Below, piece after piece: positions 46,940 to 55,169 of a stretch of 64,000 nucleotides of DNA. The DNA comes from Methylobacterium sp. (lineage in GTDB: Bacteria; Pseudomonadota; Alphaproteobacteria; Rhizobiales; Beijerinckiaceae): NCBI GenBank assembly GCA_020253445.1, contig JADCBP010000005.1, positions 434,001 through 498,000 of the forward strand. Direction: 5' to 3'. Positions within the stretch are counted from its first letter, which is position 1. Each line of letters begins with the position of its first letter. A program made the position numbers and the translations under genes. Below the pieces are notes generated by a model, which was not told the DNA's origin, did not search any database, and saw only the letters and a program-made list of their open reading frames with translations.

Positions 46940-47650
46940 TCAGACGCCAAGATGCTTTTCGAGGATCTCGGGGCGCGCCGCCAAGGCCGCCGGTGCATCA
47001 TCGAAAACGATCTCACCCTTGGCCATGATGACCATGCGGTCCGCCACCTTGGCCAGGGAGCGGTGATCCTTGTCGACCACGATGGTCGCGATCCCCTCGT
47101 TGCGAATGATACCGAGGGTTTTCCAGATTTCCTGCGCGATCAGCGGCGCGAGGCCTTCCGTCGCCTCGTCCAGAAGGATGAGATCCGGATTGGTCATCAG
47201 CGCGCGGCCGATGGAAAGCATCTGCTGCTCGCCCCCCGAGAGCTGATGGCCACCATTCATGCGGCGCTGGTGCAGGCGCGGGAAGACTTCGAAGACGCGG
47301 TCCAGCGTCCAGCGCCGCTGCCCGGAAATCCCGGCGCGCGCGGACATCGTCAGGTTTTCGACCACCGAGAGCGAACCGAACACGCCGCGCCCCTCCGGCA
47401 CGTAGGCCACGCCGGCGCGGGCGATGTCCTCCGGCGCGCTGCGCAAGGTGCTGGAACCGGCAAGGAGGATCTCGCCGCGCCTGTCCGCGATGAAACCCAT
47501 GATGGATTTCATGAGCGTCGTCTTGCCCATGCCGTTGCGGCCGATGAGCGCGATCTGCTCGCCGCGCCGCACTTCGAGATCGAGGCCATAGAGCGCCTGG
47601 CTGACCCCGTAGAAACTCTGAAGCCCACTGATGGAGAGAAGCATGCTCAT
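46940..47650 (-). CDS. livF: branched-chain/aromatic-type ABC transporter ATPase LivF
   Basis: A 236-residue ABC ATPase of the LivF type: Walker A GRNGMGKTT, signature LSGGEQQMLSIGRAL and Walker B LILLDEATEGLAP. The start overlaps the livG stop (ATGA). Together with LivG it energises the LivH-LivM channel. In this operon the cargo is probably an aromatic acid such as benzoate rather than branched-chain amino acids. Confidence 0.92.
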   Translation of the reverse strand: MSMLLSISGLQSFYGVSQALYGLDLEVRRGEQIALIGRNGMGKTTLMKSIMGFIADRRGEILLAGSSTLRSAPEDIARAGVAYVPEGRGVFGSLSVVENLTMSARAGISGQRRWTLDRVFEVFPRLHQRRMNGGHQLSGGEQQMLSIGRALMTNPDLILLDEATEGLAPLIAQEIWKTLGIIRNEGIATIVVDKDHRSLAKVADRMVIMAKGEIVFDDAPAALAARPEILEKHLGV

Positions 47651-48405
47651 GCCGCCACCTCATGATCCCCGAGATAGGCCGCGCGAACGGCCGGATGATT
47701 GCGCACGTCATCTGGCAGGCCGGAGGCGATCACCTTGCCGTCGGCCATCACGGTGAGGCGGTCGGCAAGTGCGAAGACGGCGTCCATGTCATGCTCGACC
47801 AGCAGCACGCCCCTGTCCTGTTTCAGCGAGCGGATGAGCGCGATCATCCTGAGCGCCTCCGCCTGGCCCATTCCGGCCAGCGGCTCATCGAGCAGGATGA
47901 CCTTGGGGTCGGTCGCGAGCACCATCGCGATCTCGAGCTGGCGTTGCTCGCCATGGCTCATGAAGCGGGCAATCGTCCCCGATCGCGCCTGGAGCCCCGT
48001 GGCGACAATGGCCGCGCGCGCCGCCTCGTTCACCGCATCATCGTGCTGAACAGCGCCAAGCATCCGCAAGGCATGGCCGGATTTCGCCTGCGCGGCGAGA
48101 CGCACATTCTCGAACACGGTGGAGCCCATGAAGATGGTGGTCTTCTGGTAGGAGCGCCCCACACCCGCCATGGCACGCAGATTAGGCTTCAGACCCGTGA
48201 TCTCGCGATCGCCGAGGCGCACCTCGCCCTCCGAGACCGGGATATCACCGGAAAGCAGGTTGATGAGCGTGGATTTGCCGGCACCGTTCGGGCCGATCAC
48301 CGCATGCACCTCGTTCCGGTAGATCGCGAGCGAAACATCCGAAACCGCCCTCAGCCCACCGAAGCGCCGGTGGAGCGAGCGGGCCTCCATCATCATCTCA
48401 GACAT
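47647..48405 (-). CDS. livG: ABC transporter ATPase LivG
   Basis: A 252-residue ABC ATPase: Walker [11 protein letters not shown], signature region MSHGEQRQLEIAMVL and Walker B VILLDEPLAGMG. The C-terminal DDVRNHPAVRAAYLGDHEV is the LivG tail. The signature has SHGEQ in place of SGGEQ, as is common for LivG. I chose ATG 48405 behind GGGGAG; a longer frame upstream lies inside livM. It overlaps livM by 8 bp. Confidence 0.92.
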   Translation of the reverse strand: MSEMMMEARSLHRRFGGLRAVSDVSLAIYRNEVHAVIGPNGAGKSTLINLLSGDIPVSEGEVRLGDREITGLKPNLRAMAGVGRSYQKTTIFMGSTVFENVRLAAQAKSGHALRMLGAVQHDDAVNEAARAAIVATGLQARSGTIARFMSHGEQRQLEIAMVLATDPKVILLDEPLAGMGQAEALRMIALIRSLKQDRGVLLVEHDMDAVFALADRLTVMADGKVIASGLPDDVRNHPAVRAAYLGDHEVAA

Positions 48406-49477
48406 GCTGGAATTCTCCCCTGGTTTGGGCCTGCGGATTGGTGCCCGGCGCTTCAGCGCGCCGGTTAGCGGGATCGGGCGTGCCATCGGCCGGAGTAACC
48501 GCCGCAGGTGGCCCCTCATCCCCCCGGCGCGGCAGGACAAGCTCCGCCAGTTGGCGAATGCCGCCCGGCAGCGCGAAGACGATCGCGATGATGATCAGCC
48601 CCTTGATCAGCTTCCAGTGCTCGAAGCTGCTCTTGAGAATCTCCTCGAGGCCGATCAGCGCGAAGGCGCCGATCACCGGGCCAAGCACGGAACTCATTCC
48701 GCCGAGCACCACCATCACGAGCACGGTCGCGGAGAGGTGCCATCCCAGCATCTGCGGCGCGACGAAGCCGAATTGCGCCGCCGAGAGATAGCCTGCGAGC
48801 CCGGCGATCATCGCGGAGACCACGAAGGCGACAAGCCGCAGGCGGAAGACCGGGAAACCCAAGGAGAGCGCCCGCTTCTCGTTGTCGCGCGCGGCCTGCA
48901 AGGCATGGCCGAAGGGGGATTTCACGATCGCCGTCATCAGCAGGATGGCGCCGACCAGCATCGCCAGCACCAGCCAATAGAAGTTGCTGGACTTCTCAAG
49001 ATCGATCAGCGCAAAGCCGGCAAGAGCGATCTCGGGCTTGAAGTAGATGTACATGCCATCCGAGCCGCCGCCGATCTTGGTGTCGTGGAAGAGGTAGAAA
49101 AGCATCTCGCCGAAAGCGAGCGTCACCATGATGAAGTAGATGCCCCGCGTGCGCAGCGAGAGCGCCCCGATGATCGTCGCAACCACCGCAACCGCGAGAA
49201 GCGCCACCGGCAGCGAGAGCCAGAACGAGGCTCCTCCGCTCTCGGGCGTCATGAAGCCGAGCATGTAGCCGGCAAGCCCGAAGAACGCGGCATGGCACAG
49301 GCTGACAAGGCCGCCATAGCCCACGACGAGGTTGAGCGAGAGCGCCACCATGCCCATCAGCATCGCCTTGCTTGCGAACTGGACATAGTAGTTGGGCGCA
49401 AGGAGCGGCAGGGCCGCAGCGGCGATCAAGGTGAGCGCGACAAGCCCGCGCAGCATGGTCGGATGAAGCCGGATCAT
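48398..49477 (-). CDS. livM: ABC transporter permease LivM
   Basis: A 359-residue membrane permease of the LivM type with about ten helices. Typical segments are SLNLVVGYGGLVSLCHAAFFGLAGYM, RTRGIYFIMVTLAFGEMLFY and ALQAARDNEKRALSLGFPVFRLRLVAFV. The hydrophilic C-terminal tail (Pro/Ala-rich, about 45 residues) is longer than usual. It follows livH after a single base (TGA G ATG). Confidence 0.91.
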   Translation of the reverse strand: MIRLHPTMLRGLVALTLIAAAALPLLAPNYYVQFASKAMLMGMVALSLNLVVGYGGLVSLCHAAFFGLAGYMLGFMTPESGGASFWLSLPVALLAVAVVATIIGALSLRTRGIYFIMVTLAFGEMLFYLFHDTKIGGGSDGMYIYFKPEIALAGFALIDLEKSSNFYWLVLAMLVGAILLMTAIVKSPFGHALQAARDNEKRALSLGFPVFRLRLVAFVVSAMIAGLAGYLSAAQFGFVAPQMLGWHLSATVLVMVVLGGMSSVLGPVIGAFALIGLEEILKSSFEHWKLIKGLIIIAIVFALPGGIRQLAELVLPRRGDEGPPAAVTPADGTPDPANRRAEAPGTNPQAQTRGEFQHV

Positions 49478-49478
49478 C

Positions 49479-50348
49479 TCAGTTTCCCTTTCCCATCAAG
49501 CCGTTGGGGCGCCAGAGCAGGATGCCCGCCATCAGCACGTAGATGAGGATCGACGAGAATTGCGGGAAGAAGACCTTCCCGAACGTATCGGTGAGGCCAA
49601 TCATCAGCGCGCCGATCGCGGCGCCCGCGACCGAGCCAATGCCACCCAGAACAACCACGACGAAGGAGAGGATGAGCATGCCGTCGCCCATGCCAGGGAA
49701 CACGGTCGAGATCGGGGAAACAAGAATGCCTCCCAAAGCCGCCAGCGCGATGCCGCCGGCGAAGACGTAGCGGTTCACCTTGTCGAAGGGGATGCCGAGC
49801 GCGCGCGTCATGTCGCGATTCTCGGCACCGGCGCGGATGATCATGCCGAGGCGAGTGCGCTGGATCACGAAGAAGATCAGCGCGGCCAGAACGAGGCAAA
49901 CCACGCAGAGCGCGATGCGGTAGACCGGGTAGGAGAGAATGTCGGTGAGCTGGATGGAGCCCTTCAGCCAGGCGGGCGGCGCCACGGAATGCACATCCTT
50001 GCCGAACAGGATCTGCCGCACTTCGTCGATCACGAGGATCAGCCCGAAGCTCAGAAGCACCTGCGCGAGGTGATCGCGCCCGATCATCCGCTTGACGAAG
50101 ATCTCCTCCAGCAGGAGGCCGAGCACGAAGGAAATCGCCACGCCGCCGATCAGCGCCAGCATGAAGCTGCCGGTATAGGCCGCAATCCACCAGGCGAGAT
50201 AGGCGCCGAGCATGTAGAAGGCGCCATGGGCGAGGTTGATGACGCCGAGAATCCCGAAAACAAGCGTCAGTCCGCTGGCGACCAGAAACAGCACAAGCCC
50301 GTATTGCAGGCCGTTCAGCAACTGAACGGCAAAGGTCAGCGCATCCAT
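49479..50348 (-). CDS. livH: ABC transporter permease LivH
   Basis: A 289-residue permease of the LivH type: LNGLQYGLVLFLVASGLTLVFGILGVINLAHGAFYMLGAY at the N-terminus, IRAGAENRDMTRALGIPFDKVNRYVF as the EAA-type loop and VVLGGIGSVAGAAIGALMIG near the end. The ATG follows AAGGAGCCGCGCC. A GC-rich stem-loop separates it from the binding-protein gene. Confidence 0.92.
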   Translation of the reverse strand: MDALTFAVQLLNGLQYGLVLFLVASGLTLVFGILGVINLAHGAFYMLGAYLAWWIAAYTGSFMLALIGGVAISFVLGLLLEEIFVKRMIGRDHLAQVLLSFGLILVIDEVRQILFGKDVHSVAPPAWLKGSIQLTDILSYPVYRIALCVVCLVLAALIFFVIQRTRLGMIIRAGAENRDMTRALGIPFDKVNRYVFAGGIALAALGGILVSPISTVFPGMGDGMLILSFVVVVLGGIGSVAGAAIGALMIGLTDTFGKVFFPQFSSILIYVLMAGILLWRPNGLMGKGN

Positions 50349-50380
50349 GGCGCGGCTCCTTGCATGCGAGGAAGGGAACC

Positions 50381-50405
50381 GGGGGCGCGGGGAGAGCGCG
50401 CCCCC
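50381..50405 (-). other. stem-loop between livK and livH
   Basis: GGGGGCGCG and CGCGCCCCC form a perfect 9-bp stem with a 7-base loop in the 81-bp gap. No T-run follows. It probably protects the livK part of the transcript, matching the stems after the other two binding-protein genes. Confidence 0.6.
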
Positions 50406-50429
50406 GTCAAGAGGCCGGGGAGAACGGCC

Positions 50430-51641
50430 TCAGCTGACGCGGCAGCCCCGTGCCGGATCGTTCACCGCCTGCCCGGCGATGGAGACGAGTTCATTCCGGC
50501 CGTTGCGAACCTCCCGCAGGTAGATGTTCTGGATCGGGTTGCCGGCGGCGTTGAAGCTCAACGGGCCGCGCGGGCTGTCGATCCTCGCGGCGCGCATGGA
50601 GCGGACCACATCGTTGCGGGCCGACCAATCCCCCTTGACGGCCTTGAGGCCTTCATGCAGCAGCGCGCCGGCATCATAGCCCTGCACGGCATAGATATCG
50701 CCATCCGCGCCGCTCTTCGCCTTGAAATCCGCGAGGAATTTGCGGTTGGCAGGGTTGTCGAGGTCATCGGCGTAATGGAGCGTCGTGCGAAGGCCATTGG
50801 CGCTCTCGCCCTGCGCGGGAATGGTGCCATCGGTGAGGAAGCCCGCGCCATAGAGCGGGATTGCCTTGTTGAGCCCGGCGGCCGCGTAATCCTTCACGAA
50901 CTTCACCGCACCGCCACCTGCAAAGAAGGCGAAAACGGCATCCGGCTTCAGCGTCGCGATGCGCGTGATCAGCGCCTGGAATTCCACCTCCGGGAAGGGC
51001 AGGGCGAGATCTTCGATCACCGTGCCGCCAACCTTCTTGAAGCCCTCCCCGAAGGCGCCGACCATCTGCTGGCCTGCCGCATAGCGCCAGGTGATGGTGG
51101 CCACCTTGCGATGGCCCGCATCGAACATCACCTTGCCCATCGGCTCGCAGACCTGCCAGTTCGAGAACGAGGTGCGGAAGATATTCGGCGCGCACATCGG
51201 GCCGGTCGCCTCGTTCACGCCTGCATTGGGGATGACCAGCATCGTGTTGGTGTCCCGCGCGACCTTCACCATGGCCATGGCGACGCCGGAATGCACGGTG
51301 CCCACCACGACATCGACCTTCTCGCGGCCGACGAGGCGGTTCATGTTGTCGGTCGCGGTCTCGGGTTTTGATTCATCATCGACCTGCACGAATTCGATCC
51401 GCCGGCCACCGAGCGCGCCACCCTGCTGCTCGACGTAAAGGCGGAAGCCGTCGTCAATGAACTTGCCCAGCTTCGCGAAGGTACCCGAATAGGGGAGCAT
51501 GAAGCCCACCTTCAGCGGCGCTCCTTGCGCGATTGCCGGCGTCGGAAAGCGAAAGGCCGAGGCCGCCGTCACCAGCCCCGCCGTGCCCAGAAGCAGCGAG
51601 CGGCGGTTCAGCGACGAGCCTGAGGAAATCATACGTGACAT
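50430..51641 (-). CDS. livK: Liv-type ABC transporter substrate-binding protein
   Basis: A 403-residue periplasmic binding protein of the leucine/aromatic family. The N-terminus NRRSLLLGTAGLVTAASAF with a later APAIAQ-like cut region (TPAIAQG) looks like a twin-arginine signal. Core motifs are KVGFMLPYSGTFAKLGKFIDDGFRLYVEQQ, VDVVVGTVHSGVAMAMVKVA and YDAGALLHEGLKAVKG. The ATG at 51641 stands behind AGGAGGGACTGCC; a longer frame crosses the promoter region and was rejected. Members of this family bind benzoate-like acids as well as amino acids. A CatR/BenM-type operator upstream makes benzoate or a related acid the likely ligand. Confidence 0.88.
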   Translation of the reverse strand: MSRMISSGSSLNRRSLLLGTAGLVTAASAFRFPTPAIAQGAPLKVGFMLPYSGTFAKLGKFIDDGFRLYVEQQGGALGGRRIEFVQVDDESKPETATDNMNRLVGREKVDVVVGTVHSGVAMAMVKVARDTNTMLVIPNAGVNEATGPMCAPNIFRTSFSNWQVCEPMGKVMFDAGHRKVATITWRYAAGQQMVGAFGEGFKKVGGTVIEDLALPFPEVEFQALITRIATLKPDAVFAFFAGGGAVKFVKDYAAAGLNKAIPLYGAGFLTDGTIPAQGESANGLRTTLHYADDLDNPANRKFLADFKAKSGADGDIYAVQGYDAGALLHEGLKAVKGDWSARNDVVRSMRAARIDSPRGPLSFNAAGNPIQNIYLREVRNGRNELVSIAGQAVNDPARGCRVS

Positions 51642-51769
51642 GGCAGTCCCTCCTGCAATCTGGCGAGCAGTTTTCGTGACCGGGACCGGCTGATTTGCAC
51701 ATTGTGGCCCCTCCCGTTTGGGCGTTTTCCCGAGGAACACGCTAGAAGCGGAGAGCCGGAAACAACAGG

Positions 51770-51803
51770 ATCGATTGGGTGTATCTTCATACTTCAAAGG
51801 TAT
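51770..51803. promoter_or_regulatory. CatR/BenM-type operator upstream of the liv-pcaD operon
   Basis: ATAC-N7-GTAT at 51789-51803 is an exact match to the box of BenM/CatM-type LysR regulators. A weaker half-site pair, ATCG-N7-GTAT, lies at 51770-51784, 19 bp away in phase. The 38 bp from 51766 match the catB-lysR gap at 32 positions and in the same orientation relative to the minus-strand operons. Confidence 0.75.
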
Positions 51804-51842
51804 CAATATTCTGGAGATCCCTGAAAACAGGCTCCAGAAGAC

Positions 51843-51866
51843 AAAAAAAACGCGCCAACGGGCGCG
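51843..51866 (-). terminator. intrinsic terminator of the cat-ben-BKACE operon
   Basis: On the minus strand CGCGCC-CGTT-GGCGCG is followed by eight T residues. It lies 35 bp after the BKACE stop and before the liv operon promoter, so the two operons are separate transcription units. Confidence 0.88.
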
Positions 51867-51900
51867 CTTTAAGGACATGCCTTGCTTGCGAGGTATGCGA

Positions 51901-52737
51901 TCAGGCCGCGCGAAGCCCCAGGATCGCGCGCGCCTCGGCCGGCGTCGCGGGGGCCCGGCCATGGCGGCGGATGGCCTCCACAGCCACAGAGACCAGCTCG
52001 GCATTGCCGTTGGCGAGGCGATCCTTCGTGATGCGGATATTGTCCTCCAGGCCGGTGCGCACAGCATCGGCACCGCGCGCCAGCGCCCATTCCATCACGC
52101 TCGCCTGATACCGGCCGATGCCGGCTGCGGTCCAGGTCGCTCCAGGAATGACGCGACGGGTTTCCGCGAGCAGGATATCGAGAAGGTGCTCGTCTGCGGG
52201 CATGGCGTTCTGCACGCCCATGACGAATTGCACATGCGGCCGCGCCGACATCAAACCGGCCTCGATGAGGCTCTTCGCGCCATGGATATGCGAAAGATCG
52301 AAGATCTCGATCTCCGGCGCGATGTCATGGGTCTTCATCCGGGTCGCGAGATCGGTCACGAGTGTCGTGTGGTTCTCGTAGACGATCGTCGGGAAATTGA
52401 CCGAGCCTGTCGAAAGCGAGGCCATGTCCGGCCGGTGCACGAGGCTGAGGCCGCGCGCGGCGGGGTCGCGCCCGCGCCCGCCGGTCGAAAACTGCACGAT
52501 CATGCCGGGGCAATGCTTGCGCACGCCAGCCTGCACCTCGGCGAAGCGCGCGGGATCGGATGACGGGCTCTCGTCATCGTTGCGCACATGGATATGCACC
52601 AGGGTCGCGCCCGCCTCATAGGCCGCATGGGTCGATTCGATCTGCTCTGGCGGCAGAACCGGCAGGGTCGGATTATCCTTCTTGCGCGGCACCGAGCCCG
52701 TGATGGCGACCGCAACGACAACCGGTTTCGTGGTCAT
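51901..52737 (-). CDS. beta-keto acid cleavage enzyme (BKACE, DUF849)
   Basis: A 278-residue TIM-barrel enzyme of the BKACE family, whose founder cleaves 3-keto-5-aminohexanoate with acetyl-CoA to acetoacetate and a CoA ester. Zinc ligands expected are the two His of VHIHVRNDD (about residues 48 and 50) and the Glu of RTGLEDNIRI. The PGMIVQFSTGGRG segment is the substrate loop. It starts 3 bp after benD, behind AGGGG, and closes the cat-ben operon. 3-Oxoadipate is a beta-keto acid, so reaction with acetyl-CoA would give succinyl-CoA and acetoacetate directly. That assignment is my inference; the family identity is firm. Confidence 0.9.
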   Translation of the reverse strand: MTTKPVVVAVAITGSVPRKKDNPTLPVLPPEQIESTHAAYEAGATLVHIHVRNDDESPSSDPARFAEVQAGVRKHCPGMIVQFSTGGRGRDPAARGLSLVHRPDMASLSTGSVNFPTIVYENHTTLVTDLATRMKTHDIAPEIEIFDLSHIHGAKSLIEAGLMSARPHVQFVMGVQNAMPADEHLLDILLAETRRVIPGATWTAAGIGRYQASVMEWALARGADAVRTGLEDNIRITKDRLANGNAELVSVAVEAIRRHGRAPATPAEARAILGLRAA

Positions 52738-52740
52738 GGC

Positions 52741-53526
52741 TTACCCCTGGTCGCCGCCGCCGACGGGCAGCACGGTTCCGGTGATGTAGGATGCCGCATC
52801 GGAAGCCAGAAACAGGATCGCGGCAGACATCTCGCGCAGCAATCCGTATCGCTTCATGTGGCTGGAGCGGATGGTCTGGTCGACCACCTCCTGCATCCAG
52901 GCCTTGTCCTGCGGGGTCTGTTTCGCGGCATTGCGCGGAACTTTCCGGGGCGGGGCGGTCGTTCCGCCCGGTGCCACGGCATTGATACGGATGTTGCGCG
53001 CGCCGATCTCGAAGGCCATCGAGGCCGTCAGCGCATTCACGGCACCCTTCGCGGCGGAATAGGGGATGCGGTTGATGCCCTTGGTCGCAATCGACGAGAC
53101 ATTCACGATCGCGCCGCGATTCTGCTCATACATGTAGGGCAGAACGGCACGGCAGCCCCAGAGCGTGGGATAAAGCGAGCGGTTGATCTCCGCCAGGATC
53201 TCGCTTTCGCCAAATTCTTCGAAGGGCTTCATCCAGATGGCCCCGCCGACATTGGTGATGAGCACATCAATGGCGCCGTAGGTGCGGAAGGCCTTCGCCA
53301 TGGCCTGTTCGTTGCCCGACCAGGTCTCGAGATCGGCCTCGAGAGACTGGGCCTGCCCCTGACCATGCGCCTTGTTGATCTCCGCTGCCACCTCATGCAC
53401 GAGTGGCGAGCGATCGACCAGCGTGAGACAGGCCCCATCGGCGGCGGCTTCCAGCGCCACCTGCTTGCCGATGCCTTGCGCCGCCCCGGTGACGACCATG
53501 CTCTTGCCGTGAAAACGCGCGGACAT
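52741..53526 (-). CDS. benD: benzoate cis-diol dehydrogenase
   Basis: A 261-residue SDR: TGAAQGIGKQVALEAA cofactor site, NVSSIATKG (Ser) and YSAAKGAVNALT (Tyr-x3-Lys). The segments NVGGAIWMKPFEEF and LPYMYEQNRGAIVNVSS are characteristic of BenD. It converts the 1,2-dihydroxy-cyclohexadiene carboxylate from BenABC to catechol with NAD reduction and loss of CO2. I chose ATG 53526, which overlaps the benC stop by one base (TGATG) and has GGAGG at 8 bases; an in-frame GTG one codon earlier is unlikely. Confidence 0.9.
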   Translation of the reverse strand: MSARFHGKSMVVTGAAQGIGKQVALEAAADGACLTLVDRSPLVHEVAAEINKAHGQGQAQSLEADLETWSGNEQAMAKAFRTYGAIDVLITNVGGAIWMKPFEEFGESEILAEINRSLYPTLWGCRAVLPYMYEQNRGAIVNVSSIATKGINRIPYSAAKGAVNALTASMAFEIGARNIRINAVAPGGTTAPPRKVPRNAAKQTPQDKAWMQEVVDQTIRSSHMKRYGLLREMSAAILFLASDAASYITGTVLPVGGGDQG

Positions 53527-54536
53527 CACTTGGCCTCCGAGGGGTTGAACTTCTCGAAATGGAAGTTGGCGGGCTTCACGCCCCTTTCCGCGAGAGTGCC
53601 GCGCACGGCATCGACCATCGGCGGCGGGCCGCAGAGATAGAGATCGAGATTGCCGCCATGGAGGGCCGCATCCGGCAGGTGATGGGTCACATAGCCCTTG
53701 CGCTCATGCGTCGAAGCCGGGTCTGCCACAACGGTCACATAGGTGAAGCCGGGAATGGCCGCCGCGAAGGCCGCCAGCTTGTCGAGTTCGACAAGATCAG
53801 CGTCATTGGTGACACCATAGATCATGTGGATCGGCTGCCCGGTTTCCTTATGCCGGAGCGATTCCAGCATGGCCAGGAAGGGCGCGAGTCCCGTGCCGCC
53901 TGCCAGGAACAGCAGCGGGCGTGTCACGTCGCGCAGGTAGAAGCTGCCGATCGGCCCCGTCAGCGTGAGTGCGTCACCTGGCCTGGCGCTGCCGGCGAGG
54001 TAGCTCGACATCAACCCGTTGGGGATGTTGCGGACCAGAAACTCCACGACGCCCTCCCTCGGCATGGACGAGAAGGAATAGGAGCGGGTCTGGCTCGTGC
54101 CCGGCACCGAGACGTTCACATATTGCCCCGGCAGGTAGGAAAGTTGGCCGGCATCCTTCACCCGCACGGCAAAGCCGATGCTGGTGGGAGAAAGCTGGCG
54201 AACCTCCACCATCTCGGCGGCCATGGCGGCAGGCTTGACCTTGCAGGCCGTGGACGCCGCGGGAATGCGGATCACGCAATCGGATTTTGCCTTCATCTGG
54301 CAGGTGAGAACGAAGCCCTCGCGGGCCTCGTCCTCGGTCATCGCGTCCTCGATATAGGAGCCGAGGGAGTAATCCCCGCTTTCGCATTGGCATTTGCAGG
54401 TGCCGCAGGCGCCATCCCGGCAATCCATGGGAATGTTCACGCCCACGCGATAGGCCGCGTCGGCCACGAGTTCGTCGGCGCGCGCCTCGATGAAGCGCGT
54501 CACGCCGTCCTCAAAGTTCAAGGCGATGCGATGCAT
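53526..54536 (-). CDS. benC: benzoate 1,2-dioxygenase reductase subunit
   Basis: A 336-residue electron-transfer protein. The N-terminal plant-type [2Fe-2S] ferredoxin domain uses Cys39, Cys44, Cys47 (CRDGACGTC) and Cys79 (FVLTC). An FAD domain follows (RSYSFSSMP), then an NAD domain (LLFLAGGTGLAPFLAML; YLCGPPPMVDAV). It passes electrons from NADH to the BenAB oxygenase. Length and domain order match BenC/XylZ. Confidence 0.94.
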   Translation of the reverse strand: MHRIALNFEDGVTRFIEARADELVADAAYRVGVNIPMDCRDGACGTCKCQCESGDYSLGSYIEDAMTEDEAREGFVLTCQMKAKSDCVIRIPAASTACKVKPAAMAAEMVEVRQLSPTSIGFAVRVKDAGQLSYLPGQYVNVSVPGTSQTRSYSFSSMPREGVVEFLVRNIPNGLMSSYLAGSARPGDALTLTGPIGSFYLRDVTRPLLFLAGGTGLAPFLAMLESLRHKETGQPIHMIYGVTNDADLVELDKLAAFAAAIPGFTYVTVVADPASTHERKGYVTHHLPDAALHGGNLDLYLCGPPPMVDAVRGTLAERGVKPANFHFEKFNPSEAK

Positions 54537-54572
54537 GGCGGCGCCCTCCCGGCACCCCGCTCTTCCGGCGGT

Positions 54573-55097
54573 TCAGATGTGATAGATATCGATGACGTGG
54601 TGGATGTAGTCGTTCTTCAGAACGATCTTCTTTGCCGTGATCAGCGGCCGCTCGCCCGAGACATCGAGCGTGTAAAAGGACGTTCCGAAATAGCTGTCGG
54701 TCGTCTTGTAGCGGAAGCTCAGGGTGAACCAGTTGAAGCGCAGCTTCACGACACCCTCCGCCCGTTCGAGGATCTCGACATTCGAGATGTTGTGCGAGGT
54801 GCGCGGCTCGGGAAGCGAAGTGGCCGAGGAGCGCTCGGTGCGAATGCGGAAAACACGATCCTCGAGGCCCTGCTTCGAGCCGTAATAGATCAGCGAGATC
54901 TCGCTCTGCGGGTCTTCGGTCAGCAGATCGTCATCGTCCCAGGCCGGCATGTGGAAGGTTGCGTTCGGCGCGTAATGCGCGAGCCAGCCGTCCCAGTCGC
55001 GGTCGTCGAGGCAGCGTGCCTCGGCATAAAGGAAGGCCTGGATTTCTTCGATGGTCACTTCGCGCGCCTGGGGCACGGCCTTGAGAACGGCAGACAT
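54573..55097 (-). CDS. benB: benzoate 1,2-dioxygenase small subunit
   Basis: A 174-residue ring-hydroxylating dioxygenase beta subunit with the cone-like fold. Typical segments are IQAFLYAEARCLDDRDWDGWLAHYAPNATFHMPAWDDDD and SLIYYGSKQGLEDRVFRIRTERSSATSLPEPRTSH. It has a structural role in the alpha3-beta3 oxygenase. It lies 72 bp after benA, with a stem-loop in the gap. Confidence 0.93.
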   Translation of the reverse strand: MSAVLKAVPQAREVTIEEIQAFLYAEARCLDDRDWDGWLAHYAPNATFHMPAWDDDDLLTEDPQSEISLIYYGSKQGLEDRVFRIRTERSSATSLPEPRTSHNISNVEILERAEGVVKLRFNWFTLSFRYKTTDSYFGTSFYTLDVSGERPLITAKKIVLKNDYIHHVIDIYHI

Positions 55098-55136
55098 GAC
55101 GTCTCTCCTTGAGCGTTTCCTGAAAGGTGGGATGGG

Positions 55137-55162
55137 GCGGGCTGCTTTTCGTGGCAGCCCGC
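55137..55162 (-). other. intercistronic stem-loop benA-benB
   Basis: GCGGGCTGC and GCAGCCCGC pair perfectly (9 bp) around an 8-base loop just after the benA stop. No T-run on the minus strand, so a processing or stability element is more likely than a stop signal. Confidence 0.5.
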
Positions 55163-55169
55163 TTGCCCG

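Noticed and set aside
49560-51371. 603-codon plus-strand frame
   Set aside because: Antisense to livH and livK, whose motifs are unmistakable; composition is typical of a shadow frame.
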